Assembly: GCA_018449595.1 (NCBI GenBank) | Contig: JAAVUU010000005.1 | Coordinates: 186,001 to 250,000, forward strand | DNA from: Rhizobiales bacterium dw_265 | GTDB taxonomy: Bacteria; Pseudomonadota; Alphaproteobacteria; Micropepsales; Micropepsaceae | Length of the DNA stretch: 64,000 bases | Reading direction: 5' to 3' | Shown: one piece after another, positions 24,164 through 32,945 of the stretch | How the letters are laid out: each line of letters opens with the position of its first letter | How positions within the stretch are numbered: the first letter of the stretch is position 1 | The notes under the pieces: generated by a model | Database searches by the model: none | What the model saw: the letters and a program-made list of their open reading frames with translations, nothing else | Told to the model about the DNA's origin: nothing | Translations under genes and position numbers: made by a program

Positions 24164-25222
24164 TTGAAGATCATGATTGTCACGGACGCCTGGTCGCCCC
24201 AGGTCAACGGCGTGGTGCGCACGCTGGAGACCCTGGGCAAGGATCTGGGCAGCCTGGGCCATACCGTGCGCTACATCACGCCGCTGGGGCGGCGGACCTT
24301 TCCGATGCCCACCTATCCGGAAATCCGGCTGGCGCTGTTTCAGAAGCGCGCCTTGACGCGCGAGATCCAGGACTTCGCCCCCGATGCGGTGCATATCGCC
24401 ACCGAGGGCAGCCTGGGCCTGGCGGCGCGCGCGGTGTGCCGCAAGCACGGCATCGCCTTCACCACCGCCTTCCACACCCGCTTCGCCGAATATGTCCATG
24501 CCCGCTTCAAATTCGTGCCGGAACGGCTGGTATGGCGCTGGCTGCGCCGCTTCCATGCCCCCGCCACGGCCGTAATGGTAGCGACCCAGACCCTGAAGCG
24601 CGAACTGGCCGATCACGGCTTCAAGCATCTGCGGATATGGTCGCGCGGCGTGGACATCGAGAAATTCCATCCCGTTGCCGGCCACCGGCTGCCCTATGAA
24701 GGGCCGGTCTGGATTTATGTCGGCCGCGTCGCCATCGAGAAGAACATCGAAGCCTTCCTGGCGCTGGATATTCCGGGGACCAAGGTCGTGGTGGGCGACG
24801 GCCCGGCCAAGGGCTCCTTGTCGCAGAAATACCCGGCGGTGAAATTCCTGGGCAACCTGACCGGCGAGCCCCTGACCCGCGCCTATGCCGGCAGCGACGT
24901 CTTCGTCTTTCCCAGCCGCACCGATACCTTCGGCCTGGTGACCCTGGAAGCACTGGCCTGCGGCCTGACGGTGGCGGCCTATCCGGTGGAAGGCCCCCGC
25001 GATGTGGTGGGCCCTGACGTGCCTGGCGGCAGCGATGTGGCGGTGCTGGACGAAGACCTCAAGGCAGCCTGTCTGGGCGCCCTGGAACTGGCCCGCAATC
25101 CCAGGCCCACCAGCCCCCGCGCCTTTGCCGAAAGCCATTCCTGGCGCGCCTGTACGCTCCAGTTCCTCGGCAATATCGCGGTCGAGCCGGACCTGCCGCA
25201 CGGCGTCTCCGAAGAGCGCTAA
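24164..25222 (+). CDS. Glycosyltransferase family 4 (GT-B)
   Basis: This is a 352-residue GT-B glycosyltransferase. The N-terminus IMIVTDAWSPQVNGVVRTL is the nucleotide-fold opening of the GT4 group that glycosylates lipids. The C-terminal half has VGRVAIEKNIEAFL and the sugar-nucleotide signature SRTDTFGLVTLEALACGL with the E-x7-E pattern. Members in Agrobacterium and relatives build glucosyl- and glucuronosyl-diacylglycerol; that role is plausible but not shown. The start is uncertain: TTG 24164 gives LKIMIVTDAW and fits homologue starts, ATG 24173 gives MIVTDAW, and GTG 24152 is another option; none has a clear ribosome site. It lies 46 bases after the phosphoesterase gene, with which it is often paired. 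Confidence 0.85.
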   Translation: MKIMIVTDAWSPQVNGVVRTLETLGKDLGSLGHTVRYITPLGRRTFPMPTYPEIRLALFQKRALTREIQDFAPDAVHIATEGSLGLAARAVCRKHGIAFTTAFHTRFAEYVHARFKFVPERLVWRWLRRFHAPATAVMVATQTLKRELADHGFKHLRIWSRGVDIEKFHPVAGHRLPYEGPVWIYVGRVAIEKNIEAFLALDIPGTKVVVGDGPAKGSLSQKYPAVKFLGNLTGEPLTRAYAGSDVFVFPSRTDTFGLVTLEALACGLTVAAYPVEGPRDVVGPDVPGGSDVAVLDEDLKAACLGALELARNPRPTSPRAFAESHSWRACTLQFLGNIAVEPDLPHGVSEER

Positions 25223-25300
25223 CCCTCTCCGGGGAAGGGCTTATCGAAGCCCTCCGGCTAGGCTAGAACGGGCGGGCAAGCCCAGGTTCCATACCCGTTC

Positions 25301-26902
25301 ATGACCGCGCCCCGCCTCACGGCCCGCGAATATGCGTTTCTCGGCTTGGGCATTCTGTTCTGGGCGGCTTTTGTCATCATGCTGGGCAAGGACACCAGCT
25401 GGGACTTCCGCAATTACCACTGGTACGCGCCCTATGCCCTGCTGAACCACCGCATGGGCATCGATGTGGCGGTGGCCCACCAGGCCAGCTACTACAATCC
25501 TTATCTCGACATTCCCTTCTACTGGCTGGCCACCCATACCCGCGCCTGGATCGCGCTGGGCGTGCTGGGCGCGGTGCAGGGCGCCATTATCGTGCCGCTC
25601 TATCTGATGGGGCGTTCGGCGCTGCGCATGGGGCTGGACGATGGCGACCAGAAGACCATGGCGGGGGCGCTGGCGCTGTTCGGCCAGGTGGGCGCGCTGA
25701 CCCTGACCGAATTCGGCGCCACCTATTACGACAATGTCATGGCCCTGTTCGTGCTGACGGGCCTGGCGATCCTGGTGCTGAACCGCGAAACCCTGCGCGC
25801 GGGCCCGCCGGTCAAGGCGGCGGCGCTGGCGGCGGCGGCAGGACTTGTCACCGGCATGGCGATGGGGCTGAAACTGCCGGAGATGCCCTTCTGCGTCGGC
25901 TTCGCCGGCGCGCTGCTGGCGCTGGGCGGCAACTGGAAACAGCAGCTGGTGCGCCTCCTGGCCGGCGGTGTGGGCGGGATGATCGGCTTTCTGGTCTTCA
26001 GCGGTCCCTGGATGCTGTACATGTACCAGCTGACCGGCAATCCGCTGTTTCCCTATTTCAACGAATATTGGAAGTCGCCGCTGGCGCTGGCGGCGCCCTA
26101 TCGCGACCTGCGCTTCGTGCCCACCTTCCGGCCCTGGTGGCAGCAACTGTTCTTCCCGGTGCTGTTCACCATCGACTGGCATGTCGCCGACGACCTGGGC
26201 TTCCAGGACATCCGCGTCATGCTGGCCTATCTCTTGGTGATCGCGGCCGGCGCGATCTGGATCGTGCGCCGCCAAGCCCGCGACGCGCTGCTGGACAAGC
26301 GCGTCACCGCCGTCCTGTTCGCCTTTTCGGCGCTGGCCTATTTCGAATGGCTGCGCACCTTCGCCATCTATCGCTACATCATCCTGTTCGAGATGATCGC
26401 GCCGCTGCTGATCGTCGGCGCGGTGGGGCTTTTGCCGCTGGCGCGCAAGACGCGCTATCTCGCCTTGGCGGCGCTGGGGGCGTGCTGCCTGCTGACGGCG
26501 CGCAGCGATTTCCTGGAGCGGGCGCCCATCGAAGACCCCTATATCCAGACGGCGCTGCCGCCCATTCCCCGCCCCGACAAGACCATGGTGGTGATGACCG
26601 GCGACGCGCCCATGGGCTTCATCGCCACCACCCTGCCGCCGCAGATCGCGGTGCTCAGGATCGACGGCTGGATGGTGCAGCCGCGCGACGGCACCCGGAT
26701 GACCAAAGACATGATGCGCCGGGTGGCGCGGCATCTGGCGGGCGGCGGCGATCTCTACCTGATCGCGGATGCCGCCGACATGGGCCGCGCCCATGATGCC
26801 CTGGCCGACTATCATCTTGCCATCCGCTGGTCGGAGTGCCAGCAATTCGATACAAACCTGATCGGCACCTATCAGTGGTGCCCTCTTTCAAAAAAGCCAT
26901 GA
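25301..26902 (+). CDS. Polytopic membrane protein, GT-C glycosyltransferase-like
   Basis: The 533-residue protein has about ten to twelve membrane segments. After the first comes an acidic loop (TSWDFRNYHWYAPYALLN), the position and type of the catalytic loop in GT-C enzymes that use polyprenyl-phosphate sugars. A second loop has HQASYYNPYLDIPFYWLA. The C-terminal 130 residues form a soluble periplasmic domain. I cannot name the family more precisely. It lies between a GT4 gene and a GT2-GtrA pair whose products make and flip lipid-linked sugars, which fits a transferase using that donor on the periplasmic side. Start ATG 25301 follows a gap of 78 bases. Confidence 0.7.
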   Translation: MTAPRLTAREYAFLGLGILFWAAFVIMLGKDTSWDFRNYHWYAPYALLNHRMGIDVAVAHQASYYNPYLDIPFYWLATHTRAWIALGVLGAVQGAIIVPLYLMGRSALRMGLDDGDQKTMAGALALFGQVGALTLTEFGATYYDNVMALFVLTGLAILVLNRETLRAGPPVKAAALAAAAGLVTGMAMGLKLPEMPFCVGFAGALLALGGNWKQQLVRLLAGGVGGMIGFLVFSGPWMLYMYQLTGNPLFPYFNEYWKSPLALAAPYRDLRFVPTFRPWWQQLFFPVLFTIDWHVADDLGFQDIRVMLAYLLVIAAGAIWIVRRQARDALLDKRVTAVLFAFSALAYFEWLRTFAIYRYIILFEMIAPLLIVGAVGLLPLARKTRYLALAALGACCLLTARSDFLERAPIEDPYIQTALPPIPRPDKTMVVMTGDAPMGFIATTLPPQIAVLRIDGWMVQPRDGTRMTKDMMRRVARHLAGGGDLYLIADAADMGRAHDALADYHLAIRWSECQQFDTNLIGTYQWCPLSKKP

Positions 26903-26924
26903 TGGCGAGAAAAACATAAGCCTG

Positions 26925-27848
26925 ATGAAAGTCGCGGTCCTGGTGCCCTGCTATAACGAGGAAGCGGCCATCGCCACGGTGGTGCGCGACTTCCGCGCCG
27001 CGCTGCCGGACGCCACCGTCTATGTCTATGACAACAATTCCAAAGACCAGACGGCGGCCAGGGCGCGCGAGGCCGGCGCGGTGGTGCGCACCGAGACCCG
27101 CCAGGGCAAGGGCAATGTGGTGCGCCGGATGTTCGCCGACATCGAGGCCGACATCTACCTGCTGGTGGACGGCGACGACACCTATGACGCCGGCGCCGCC
27201 CCGCGCATGGTGGCGCAACTGGTCGCCGACGGCGCGGACCTTCTGACGGCGCGGCGCGTCCATACCGATGCGGCAGCCTACCGCGCCGGCCATGTGCTGG
27301 GCAACCGGCTGCTGACCGGCCTGACCGCGCTGCTGTTCAATGTCCGCATGCCCGACATGCTGAGCGGCTATCGCGTTTTCTCGCGCCGCTTCGTCAAGAG
27401 CTTTCCCCTGACGGCGGAAGGTTTCGCCATCGAGACCGAACTCACCGTCCATGCCGTGCGGCTGATGATGCCGCTGTCGGAGATGGAAACCCGCTACAAG
27501 GAACGCCCGGCGGGTTCGGTTTCCAAGCTCAATACCTATCGCGACGGCTTTCGCATCCTGGGCTTCATCGCCTATCTGGTGCGCGAGGAGCGGCCGCTGG
27601 TGTTCTTCTCCGCCTTCGCCTTCGTGTTCTTCCTGGTGGCGCTGCTGATCGGCGCCCCGGTGGTGTCGGAATATATGCACACCGGGCTGGTGCCACGCCT
27701 GCCGACCGCGGTGCTGTCTACGGGGCTGATGATGATTGCCGCCCTGTCCAGCGCCTGCGGCCTGATCCTGGACAATGTCTCGCGCAGCCGCTGGGAGGCC
27801 AAGCGCATGGCCTATCTGGCCATTCCCGGCCCGCTGGACCTGAAATGA
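26925..27848 (+). CDS. Glycosyltransferase family 2, polyprenyl-phosphate sugar synthase type
   Basis: This is a 307-residue GT-A enzyme with a membrane anchor. The catalytic domain (residues 1-220) opens VAVLVPCYNEEAAI, has the nucleotide/metal motif VDGDDTYDA (DxD), and a SGYRVFSRRFVKSFP acceptor segment with the EGFAIETELTVHA motif. Two C-terminal membrane helices (about residues 225-245 and 265-285) tether it to the inner membrane. Homologues transfer a sugar from a nucleotide donor to undecaprenyl phosphate (GtrB/DPM1-like). The next gene, gtrA-like, overlaps by 4 bases, the expected flippase partner. It starts 22 bases after the GT-C-like gene. Confidence 0.9.
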   Translation: MKVAVLVPCYNEEAAIATVVRDFRAALPDATVYVYDNNSKDQTAARAREAGAVVRTETRQGKGNVVRRMFADIEADIYLLVDGDDTYDAGAAPRMVAQLVADGADLLTARRVHTDAAAYRAGHVLGNRLLTGLTALLFNVRMPDMLSGYRVFSRRFVKSFPLTAEGFAIETELTVHAVRLMMPLSEMETRYKERPAGSVSKLNTYRDGFRILGFIAYLVREERPLVFFSAFAFVFFLVALLIGAPVVSEYMHTGLVPRLPTAVLSTGLMMIAALSSACGLILDNVSRSRWEAKRMAYLAIPGPLDLK

Positions 27849-28270
27849 AACGCCTCGCCATGACGCTGTCGCGGCACAGCTTCGTGCGCTTCGCCTTCAT
27901 CGGCGGCTGCGGCTATGTCGTGAATGCCGCGATGCTGGCCATCGCCACCGATGCGCTGCACCTGGCGTTCGAGCCGGCAATCGCCTTTTCGATCTTCATT
28001 TCCATGTGCTTCACCTGGCTGGGCAACCGCTACCTGACTTTCCGGGCAAGGCGCGCGCGCGGCCTGCCGGGCATGACGCAGGAATGGCTGAAGTTCATGG
28101 GCGCCAATGCGGTCGGCGCGGTGGTCAATTACGCCGTTTCGATCGCGGTGGCGCATTTCGCCCCGCCGCCCTTCAACAACAAATATGTCGCCCAGGCCTG
28201 CGGCGTGCTGGCGGGACTGGTTTTCAACTTCACCCTCTCCAGCAAGATGGTGTTCAAGGATTCACGCTGA
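27845..28270 (+). CDS. GtrA-family membrane protein (lipid-linked sugar flippase)
   Basis: The 141-residue protein has four membrane helices, the normal length and layout of GtrA/DPMS3-like proteins. The first helix region is FVRFAFIGGCGYVVNAAMLAI, a loop bears GNRYLTFRARR, and the last helix is AQACGVLAGLVFNFTLSSKMVF. GtrA proteins are thought to move undecaprenyl-phosphate sugars across the inner membrane. Its ATG overlaps the GT2 stop by 4 bases (ATGA), indicating translational coupling with the enzyme that makes the substrate. The exported protein gene follows after 7 bases. Confidence 0.9.
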   Translation: MKRLAMTLSRHSFVRFAFIGGCGYVVNAAMLAIATDALHLAFEPAIAFSIFISMCFTWLGNRYLTFRARRARGLPGMTQEWLKFMGANAVGAVVNYAVSIAVAHFAPPPFNNKYVAQACGVLAGLVFNFTLSSKMVFKDSR

Positions 28271-28277
28271 GGCACAG

Positions 28278-29888
28278 ATGACGATCCGGCGCTGGCTGCT
28301 CGCGTGCCTGCTGGTATTGACGCCGGTCCCCGTCTTTATGTCCGTGCCGGCGCGAGCCGACAGCATGGTGCGGATTCAGTCCGACAACTGGACTGGGGCC
28401 GACGAGCGCGATTATGGCGCCTTCATCACCGCCATCGGGGACAGCGACTGCCGCACGGTGGACCGTTGCCTGAACGGCGCCGCCAATCCCTTCCGCGCCG
28501 GCAATCCTGAAGGCTTTGAGTTCCGCTCCGACTGCGCCGACCTGCCTTATTATTTGCGCTTCTATTATGCCTGGAAGCGCGGCCTGCCATTTTCCTTTGT
28601 CAGCGACGTGTCGCCGCGCGGCCACAGCCGCGATATCCGCTACAGCCCCAAAGGCAACCAGGTGGAGGCACGCCGCGACGTCACCACCGGCGACGATGCG
28701 CTGTCAGTGCTGACCGCGATCCGCGACCGGATTTCGTCGGCCACCTACCGCATCCATCCCGACAGCGACGGCAACGACCTCTATTCGCCCGCCATCGCGC
28801 CGCGCGCCATCCGTCCCGGCACGGTGATCTACGATCCCAACGGCCATCTCGCCATCGTCTACCGGATCGAGGCCGATGGCCGCATCCGCTATATCGACGC
28901 CCACCCCGACAATTCCCTGACCCGCGGCTTTTACGATTTGCGCTTTGAGCGGGCGTCGCCGGGCATGGGCGCGGGCTTCAAGAACTGGCGCCCGCTGCGG
29001 CTGATGGGCGCCCGCCGCGCCCCGGACGGCACCCTGGAGGGCGGGCATGTGGTCGAGGCCCGCAATGTCGGCATTCCCGATTTTGCCCTGACCCAGTTTT
29101 TCGGTACCGAAGGGCGGCCGGCGGACGACAGCGACTGGAAGCGCGGCGGCTTTGTGCTGAACGGCCAGCCGATGGACTATTACGACTATGTCCGCGCCCG
29201 GCTGGGCGGCGGCAGCCTGCGCTTCGAGCCCCTGCGCGAGATTGCCGACATGGTGGCGTCCAACTGCGCCGACCTGGGCTATCGCGCCGATGCCGTCACC
29301 CTGGCGCTGGAAGCCGGGCTGCAGAACCGGCCGCAGCCCGAACGGCTGCCGCAGAACATCTATGGCAGCGAGGGCGACTGGGAGACCTATTCCACGCCGT
29401 CACGCGACGCCCGGCTGAAGACCGCCTTCAAGGAGCTGCGCGACAATGCCCAGCGCTTCCTGGCCCTGTGGCGGGCGCGCGATCCGCGGCTGGTCTATGC
29501 CGGCGGCGACATGGCCGGCGACATGCTGGCGGTCTATGACCGCGCTGCGTCCGCCTGCGGCCTGTCCTATTTGAGAAGTGATGGCAGCCAGGTACAGCTA
29601 GGCTATGAGGAGGCGCGCCGGCGGCTGTTCCGCCTGTCCTTCGATCCCTATCACTGCGTGGAACTGCGCTGGGGCGCGGCCGGCGGCGAACTGGCGACCT
29701 GCCGCGACGGGGCCTTCGAGCGCCGCTGGTATGACGCCGAACAGAGGCTGCGCAACCAGATCGACCGCACTTACGAAGCACGGATGGATTTCGGCCTGGA
29801 CGAACTGGAAGCCGGGCGCGGCGGCGTGGCCGAGCCGCCCGACACCGACACCCGCAGCTATCTCGTAAAAGAAAAAAGCCTCAAGTAG
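28278..29888 (+). CDS. Exported protein with a possible papain-like (NlpC/P60-type) triad, 536 aa
   Basis: I do not recognise a named family. Residues 1-27 are a signal peptide ending ARA. Residues about 40-215 contain C86 (FRSDCADLPYYLRFYY), H190 (NGHLAIVYRI) and D207/H209 (RYIDAHPD). The order Cys at a helix start, then His at the start of a strand, then a polar residue on the next strand, is that of papain-like NlpC/P60 peptidases and transglutaminase-like folds. The remainder (about 220-536) is helical, Arg-rich, with a second SNCADLGYRADAV segment and more Cys residues that could form disulfides. It starts 7 bases after the gtrA-like gene, so it belongs to the glycosylation operon. It may cut or modify a peptide of the envelope; this is inference. 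Confidence 0.75.
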   Translation: MTIRRWLLACLLVLTPVPVFMSVPARADSMVRIQSDNWTGADERDYGAFITAIGDSDCRTVDRCLNGAANPFRAGNPEGFEFRSDCADLPYYLRFYYAWKRGLPFSFVSDVSPRGHSRDIRYSPKGNQVEARRDVTTGDDALSVLTAIRDRISSATYRIHPDSDGNDLYSPAIAPRAIRPGTVIYDPNGHLAIVYRIEADGRIRYIDAHPDNSLTRGFYDLRFERASPGMGAGFKNWRPLRLMGARRAPDGTLEGGHVVEARNVGIPDFALTQFFGTEGRPADDSDWKRGGFVLNGQPMDYYDYVRARLGGGSLRFEPLREIADMVASNCADLGYRADAVTLALEAGLQNRPQPERLPQNIYGSEGDWETYSTPSRDARLKTAFKELRDNAQRFLALWRARDPRLVYAGGDMAGDMLAVYDRAASACGLSYLRSDGSQVQLGYEEARRRLFRLSFDPYHCVELRWGAAGGELATCRDGAFERRWYDAEQRLRNQIDRTYEARMDFGLDELEAGRGGVAEPPDTDTRSYLVKEKSLK

Positions 29889-29909
29889 CGAAGCGATAGG
29901 CCATAAAAG

Positions 29910-29937
29910 AAGGGCGCTGACCTGCGCCAGCGCCCTT
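29910..29937. terminator. Bidirectional terminator hairpin
   Basis: A perfect 10-bp stem (AAGGGCGCTG, 29910-29919, with 29928-29937) and 8-base loop lies between the convergent papain-like and tetratricopeptide-type genes. It is followed by TTTGTTCG on the plus strand and by CTTTTAT on the minus strand, so it can serve both. Confidence 0.8.
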
Positions 29938-29958
29938 TGTTCGTGCCGGTATCGGCCT

Positions 29959-31095
29959 CTACTTGCGGGAGGCCAGCGACCAGAGATGGGCCAGCAAGGC
30001 GTCCTTCTCCGGCGTCTTGACCTTGGCGAAGGCGGCCTGCGCGTCGGACTTCTGGCCGGCGGCGAGATAGGCCTGGCCCAGGCGCATCTGGCCGTTGGCG
30101 GCGTCCTTCAAGGGCTTCTTGAGGCCGTTCTGGATCACGCCGATGGCGTCCTTGGCCTTGCCTTCGCCGATCATGTTCTCGCCGACCTTGACCAGGTCGT
30201 CGCCCATGGGCGCGGCGGTGGCGGCGGCCAGCGCCTTGGCTTCATTGGCGGCATTGGCGGCGGACTGGGTCTTGGCCAGGTTGAGCAGGCGGGTCGAGCG
30301 GTCGTCGTTCAGGATCTTCGCGGCCACGCCCTTTTCGATATAGGTCTGGGCTTCGGCGGCGAAGGTCAGCTGCAGCGCCAGCTGCGACAGCAGGGTATAG
30401 TCGTCCTTGGTTTCGATCGCACCGACGATATAGCGGATGCGGTTGACGTCCAGCGTGTTGTGGTCGCTGAGACCCTTGGAGCGTTCCGCCAGCTTCAGCA
30501 GCAGCTTCCAGTATTCCGGCTTGCCGGAACGGGCGACCAGGCTTTCCAGCGCCGCGCGCTGGGTGACGTCGTCGCCGATTTCATAGGCGCAGCGGGCCTG
30601 CAGTTCCAGGCCGGTGTCGGAACCCGCCAGGGTCTTGGCGTATTTCACGCAGCCGGTGAAATCGCCCGCCTTGTAATAGGCCTGGCCCACGATCAGCTGG
30701 GACTGGGCGTCGAAGGCGCCCTGCTTGCGCAGATAGTCGGCGTCGGCGATCACGTCCTTGAACTTGCCGGCATTATAGTCCTGGGCGAACTTCGCCTTGG
30801 CGCCCTGCGGGGTATTGGGGTCGGCCGACGACACGGCGATCAGGTTCTTGAACTGGTTGATGATGGCGTGGTCATCCGGCGTGGAGGCGGCGGCTTCCGC
30901 TTCGTTCAGCTTGACCTTGGCGGCGCTGTAATTCTTGGCCGAGATCAGCGACTGGGCTTCCTTCAGCAGGGGACCGACCTTGGCGCTGACGGTGGCGGCC
31001 TGGGCCGGGGCGGCCATCACCAATGCGGTCCCGCCCATGACGGCGGTGCCCAGGAATATCGCCGTCAAAACGGCACGCAGTTTACGGACAGTCAT
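29959..31095 (-). CDS. Exported tetratricopeptide-type protein next to the TonB operon
   Basis: The 378-residue protein has a signal peptide (residues 1-33, ending AQA). The mature part is all helical with repeated 34-residue-like units (KVGPLLKEAQSLISAKNYSAA, LIVGQAYYKAGDFTGCVKYA, MRLGQAYLAAGQKSDAQAAF), a TPR solenoid rich in Lys and Ala. TPR proteins in the periplasm scaffold complexes. It is encoded directly downstream of exbD on the same strand, 92 bases away, with a terminator-like hairpin between, so it may be read through or have its own promoter. Association with the TonB machinery is inferred from position. Confidence 0.78.
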   Translation of the reverse strand: MTVRKLRAVLTAIFLGTAVMGGTALVMAAPAQAATVSAKVGPLLKEAQSLISAKNYSAAKVKLNEAEAAASTPDDHAIINQFKNLIAVSSADPNTPQGAKAKFAQDYNAGKFKDVIADADYLRKQGAFDAQSQLIVGQAYYKAGDFTGCVKYAKTLAGSDTGLELQARCAYEIGDDVTQRAALESLVARSGKPEYWKLLLKLAERSKGLSDHNTLDVNRIRYIVGAIETKDDYTLLSQLALQLTFAAEAQTYIEKGVAAKILNDDRSTRLLNLAKTQSAANAANEAKALAAATAAPMGDDLVKVGENMIGEGKAKDAIGVIQNGLKKPLKDAANGQMRLGQAYLAAGQKSDAQAAFAKVKTPEKDALLAHLWSLASRK

Positions 31096-31120
31096 TGAAC
31101 CAAGACCTCTTTCGCGTCGT

Positions 31121-31161
31121 TCACAAAAAGGGAAAGCGTGCGGGGGCGGCCCACACGCTTT
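31121..31161 (-). terminator. Terminator after the TonB-ExbBD operon
   Basis: On the minus strand an 8-bp stem (AAAGCGTG, 31161-31154, pairing with 31140-31133) is followed by CCCTTTTTGTG. It lies 26 bases past the stop of the second exbD gene and would separate the operon from the TPR gene, at least partly. Confidence 0.65.
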
Positions 31162-31187
31162 GCACCCGTGGCCATGCCCTCACAGCC

Positions 31188-31601
31188 TCAGTTATACTGG
31201 TCGATGCCGGTGAAACCAATATGCGTGGCGCCAAGGCGCTGGGCATCGGCCAGCACTTTCGCAACAGCGTCATATTTGGCCAGCCGGTTCGGACTGACGT
31301 GGATTTCGGGCTGCGGATTCTTCTTGGCCGCATCCTCGAGATAGGCATCCATCGTGGAACGGTCCACCGAGGCGCCGTTCCAGGTGATGGTGCCGTCAAA
31401 GTCCACACCCAGTTCGACCGTCTCCGGGATCACCGTCGGCGGCGTCGAATTGGGCGCGGGCATGTCCAGCTTCACCGCATGGGTCTGGATCGGCAGGGTG
31501 ATGATCAGAAGGGTCAACATCACGAGCATCACGTCGATCAGCGGCGTGGTGTTCATTTCCACCATTACGGCGCCTTCAGCGGTACTAGCACTCATTGCCA
31601 T
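31188..31601 (-). CDS. exbD: ExbD/TolR family protein (second copy)
   Basis: The 137-residue protein has one N-terminal membrane helix (MVEMNTTPLIDVMLVMLTLLII, broken by the channel Asp of PLIDVML) and a periplasmic domain ending GFTGIDQYN. It matches ExbD/TolR in size and layout; the membrane Asp is the proton-pathway residue. It lies 11 bases after the other exbD gene, in the order tonB-exbB-exbD-exbD. Two ExbD paralogues in one operon occur in Xanthomonas and some alphaproteobacteria, where they may form mixed assemblies or serve particular receptors. Confidence 0.9.
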   Translation of the reverse strand: MAMSASTAEGAVMVEMNTTPLIDVMLVMLTLLIITLPIQTHAVKLDMPAPNSTPPTVIPETVELGVDFDGTITWNGASVDRSTMDAYLEDAAKKNPQPEIHVSPNRLAKYDAVAKVLADAQRLGATHIGFTGIDQYN

Positions 31602-31612
31602 GGCGGATTACC

Positions 31613-32068
31613 TCAATAGCTGCCGGCTTCGAGAGAGTGGGGTTCGGTGATGAAACCCACTTTCTGAATACCGGCTTGTTGACAGGCCAGAATGATGCGG
31701 CCGATGGCCTCGAAGCGCACATTCTTGTCGCCGCGAATGTGAACTTCGGGGAACGGCTTGCCCGTCGCCTGCGCCTTCTTAAGGGCGTCCACGAAGTTCT
31801 TGCGCATCGTGGCCTGATCGACCGGCCGGTTGTTGTAGTACATGGTTTCGTCCGTCGTCACCGCGATCACAATATTCTCAGGCTTCGTCTGGGTGACGAT
31901 ATTGCGGTAGGTCGGCAACTGGACGGGCACCGTCTTCAGGATCACCGGGATGGTGACCAGGAAGATGATGAGCATCACGAGCATCACGTCCACGAGGGGC
32001 GTGGTGTTGATCATGACGTTCAGTTCTGCCTCGTCATCCTCAACGGCGTGTTGGACGTCTACTGCCAT
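31613..32068 (-). CDS. exbD: ExbD/TolR family protein (first copy)
   Basis: The 151-residue protein has the ExbD membrane helix with the conserved Asp (NTTPLVDVMLVMLIIFLVTIP) and a periplasmic domain containing HIRGDKNVRFEAIGRIILACQ, a typical ExbD/TolR C-terminal fold. It forms the inner-membrane motor with ExbB and passes proton-motive energy to TonB. It begins 29 bases after exbB, and is followed 11 bases later by a second exbD. The two copies share little sequence outside the membrane segment, so they are not a recent duplication. Confidence 0.92.
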   Translation of the reverse strand: MAVDVQHAVEDDEAELNVMINTTPLVDVMLVMLIIFLVTIPVILKTVPVQLPTYRNIVTQTKPENIVIAVTTDETMYYNNRPVDQATMRKNFVDALKKAQATGKPFPEVHIRGDKNVRFEAIGRIILACQQAGIQKVGFITEPHSLEAGSY

Positions 32069-32097
32069 GGAACTGTCTCCGGGTGACTATCTTCAGC

Positions 32098-32898
32098 CTA
32101 CTTGCTGCCCTTGCTGATCAGATAGGCCTGCAGGTCGCCCGCGAAGGCGCGCAGCTTCTCGGTGATGACCTTGTTGCGGCGAACCAGGTAGTTGTAGAGC
32201 AACACCGCCGGAACCGCGACGAACAGACCGATGGCGGTCATGATCAGCGCTTCACCGACCGGGCCGGCGACCTTGTCGATCGAGGCCTGGCCGGCGACGC
32301 CGATACCGATCAGCGCGTTCAGAATGCCCATGACGGTTCCGAGCAGACCGACGAACGGCGAAACCGAACCGACCGAACCCAGGAAGGCGATGCCGCCCTG
32401 CAGGCGGGCATTGGCGTCTTCCAGCTGGCGGGTCAGGGTCATGCCGATCCAGTCGTTCAGGCCGACCAGGGTCGTGCCGCCGGCGGAGGCCTTGAGGCCG
32501 GCTTCGGCGATGCCGCGGAAGACCGAGGCCTTGGGCAGCTTGTCGACGCCTTCATTCAGCGTGGCCGAGGTCCAGAACTTCTTCTCGACCTGGCTGGCCT
32601 GGCCGAGAATGCGCTGCTGTTCGATCCACTTGGTGAAGAAGATGTACCAGGTGCCGGCCGACATGATCGCCAGCACGACCAGAATGGCCTTCGAGATCCA
32701 GGAACCTTCCGCCCAGATGTGGCCGAGGCTGTACTGGGCCGGGGCCGGCGGCGCGGCAGCGGACGAGGGAGCCGGGGCGGGGGCTTCGGCCTGGGCCATC
32801 GCCGGGGCGATGGGGGCGAGATTGGCAACCGGAGCCAGGGGGCTCAGGCTCGACATGAAGACGACAGCAAGGGCGATCGCCAGTTTCTTGAAGTTCAT
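32098..32898 (-). CDS. exbB: ExbB/TolQ/MotA proton-channel protein with N-terminal signal extension
   Basis: The 266-residue protein starts with a signal-peptide-like segment (residues 1-36, ending AMAQA) and an Ala/Pro linker, then three membrane helices: ISKAILVVLAIMSAGTWYIFF, the SVSPFVGLLGTVMGILNALIGIG helix and the GEALIMTAIGLFVAVPAVLLYNYL helix. The last two carry the conserved ExbB/TolQ signature with channel Thr residues. It is the stator of the TonB energising complex. Such N-terminally extended ExbB proteins are common in proteobacteria with long TonB operons. It lies 47 bases after tonB and 29 bases before exbD. Confidence 0.93.
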   Translation of the reverse strand: MNFKKLAIALAVVFMSSLSPLAPVANLAPIAPAMAQAEAPAPAPSSAAAPPAPAQYSLGHIWAEGSWISKAILVVLAIMSAGTWYIFFTKWIEQQRILGQASQVEKKFWTSATLNEGVDKLPKASVFRGIAEAGLKASAGGTTLVGLNDWIGMTLTRQLEDANARLQGGIAFLGSVGSVSPFVGLLGTVMGILNALIGIGVAGQASIDKVAGPVGEALIMTAIGLFVAVPAVLLYNYLVRRNKVITEKLRAFAGDLQAYLISKGSK

Positions 32899-32945
32899 TT
32901 TTCTACTCCGTGGTAAACTAGATAATTGCGTGGATTGGGGTTGGA

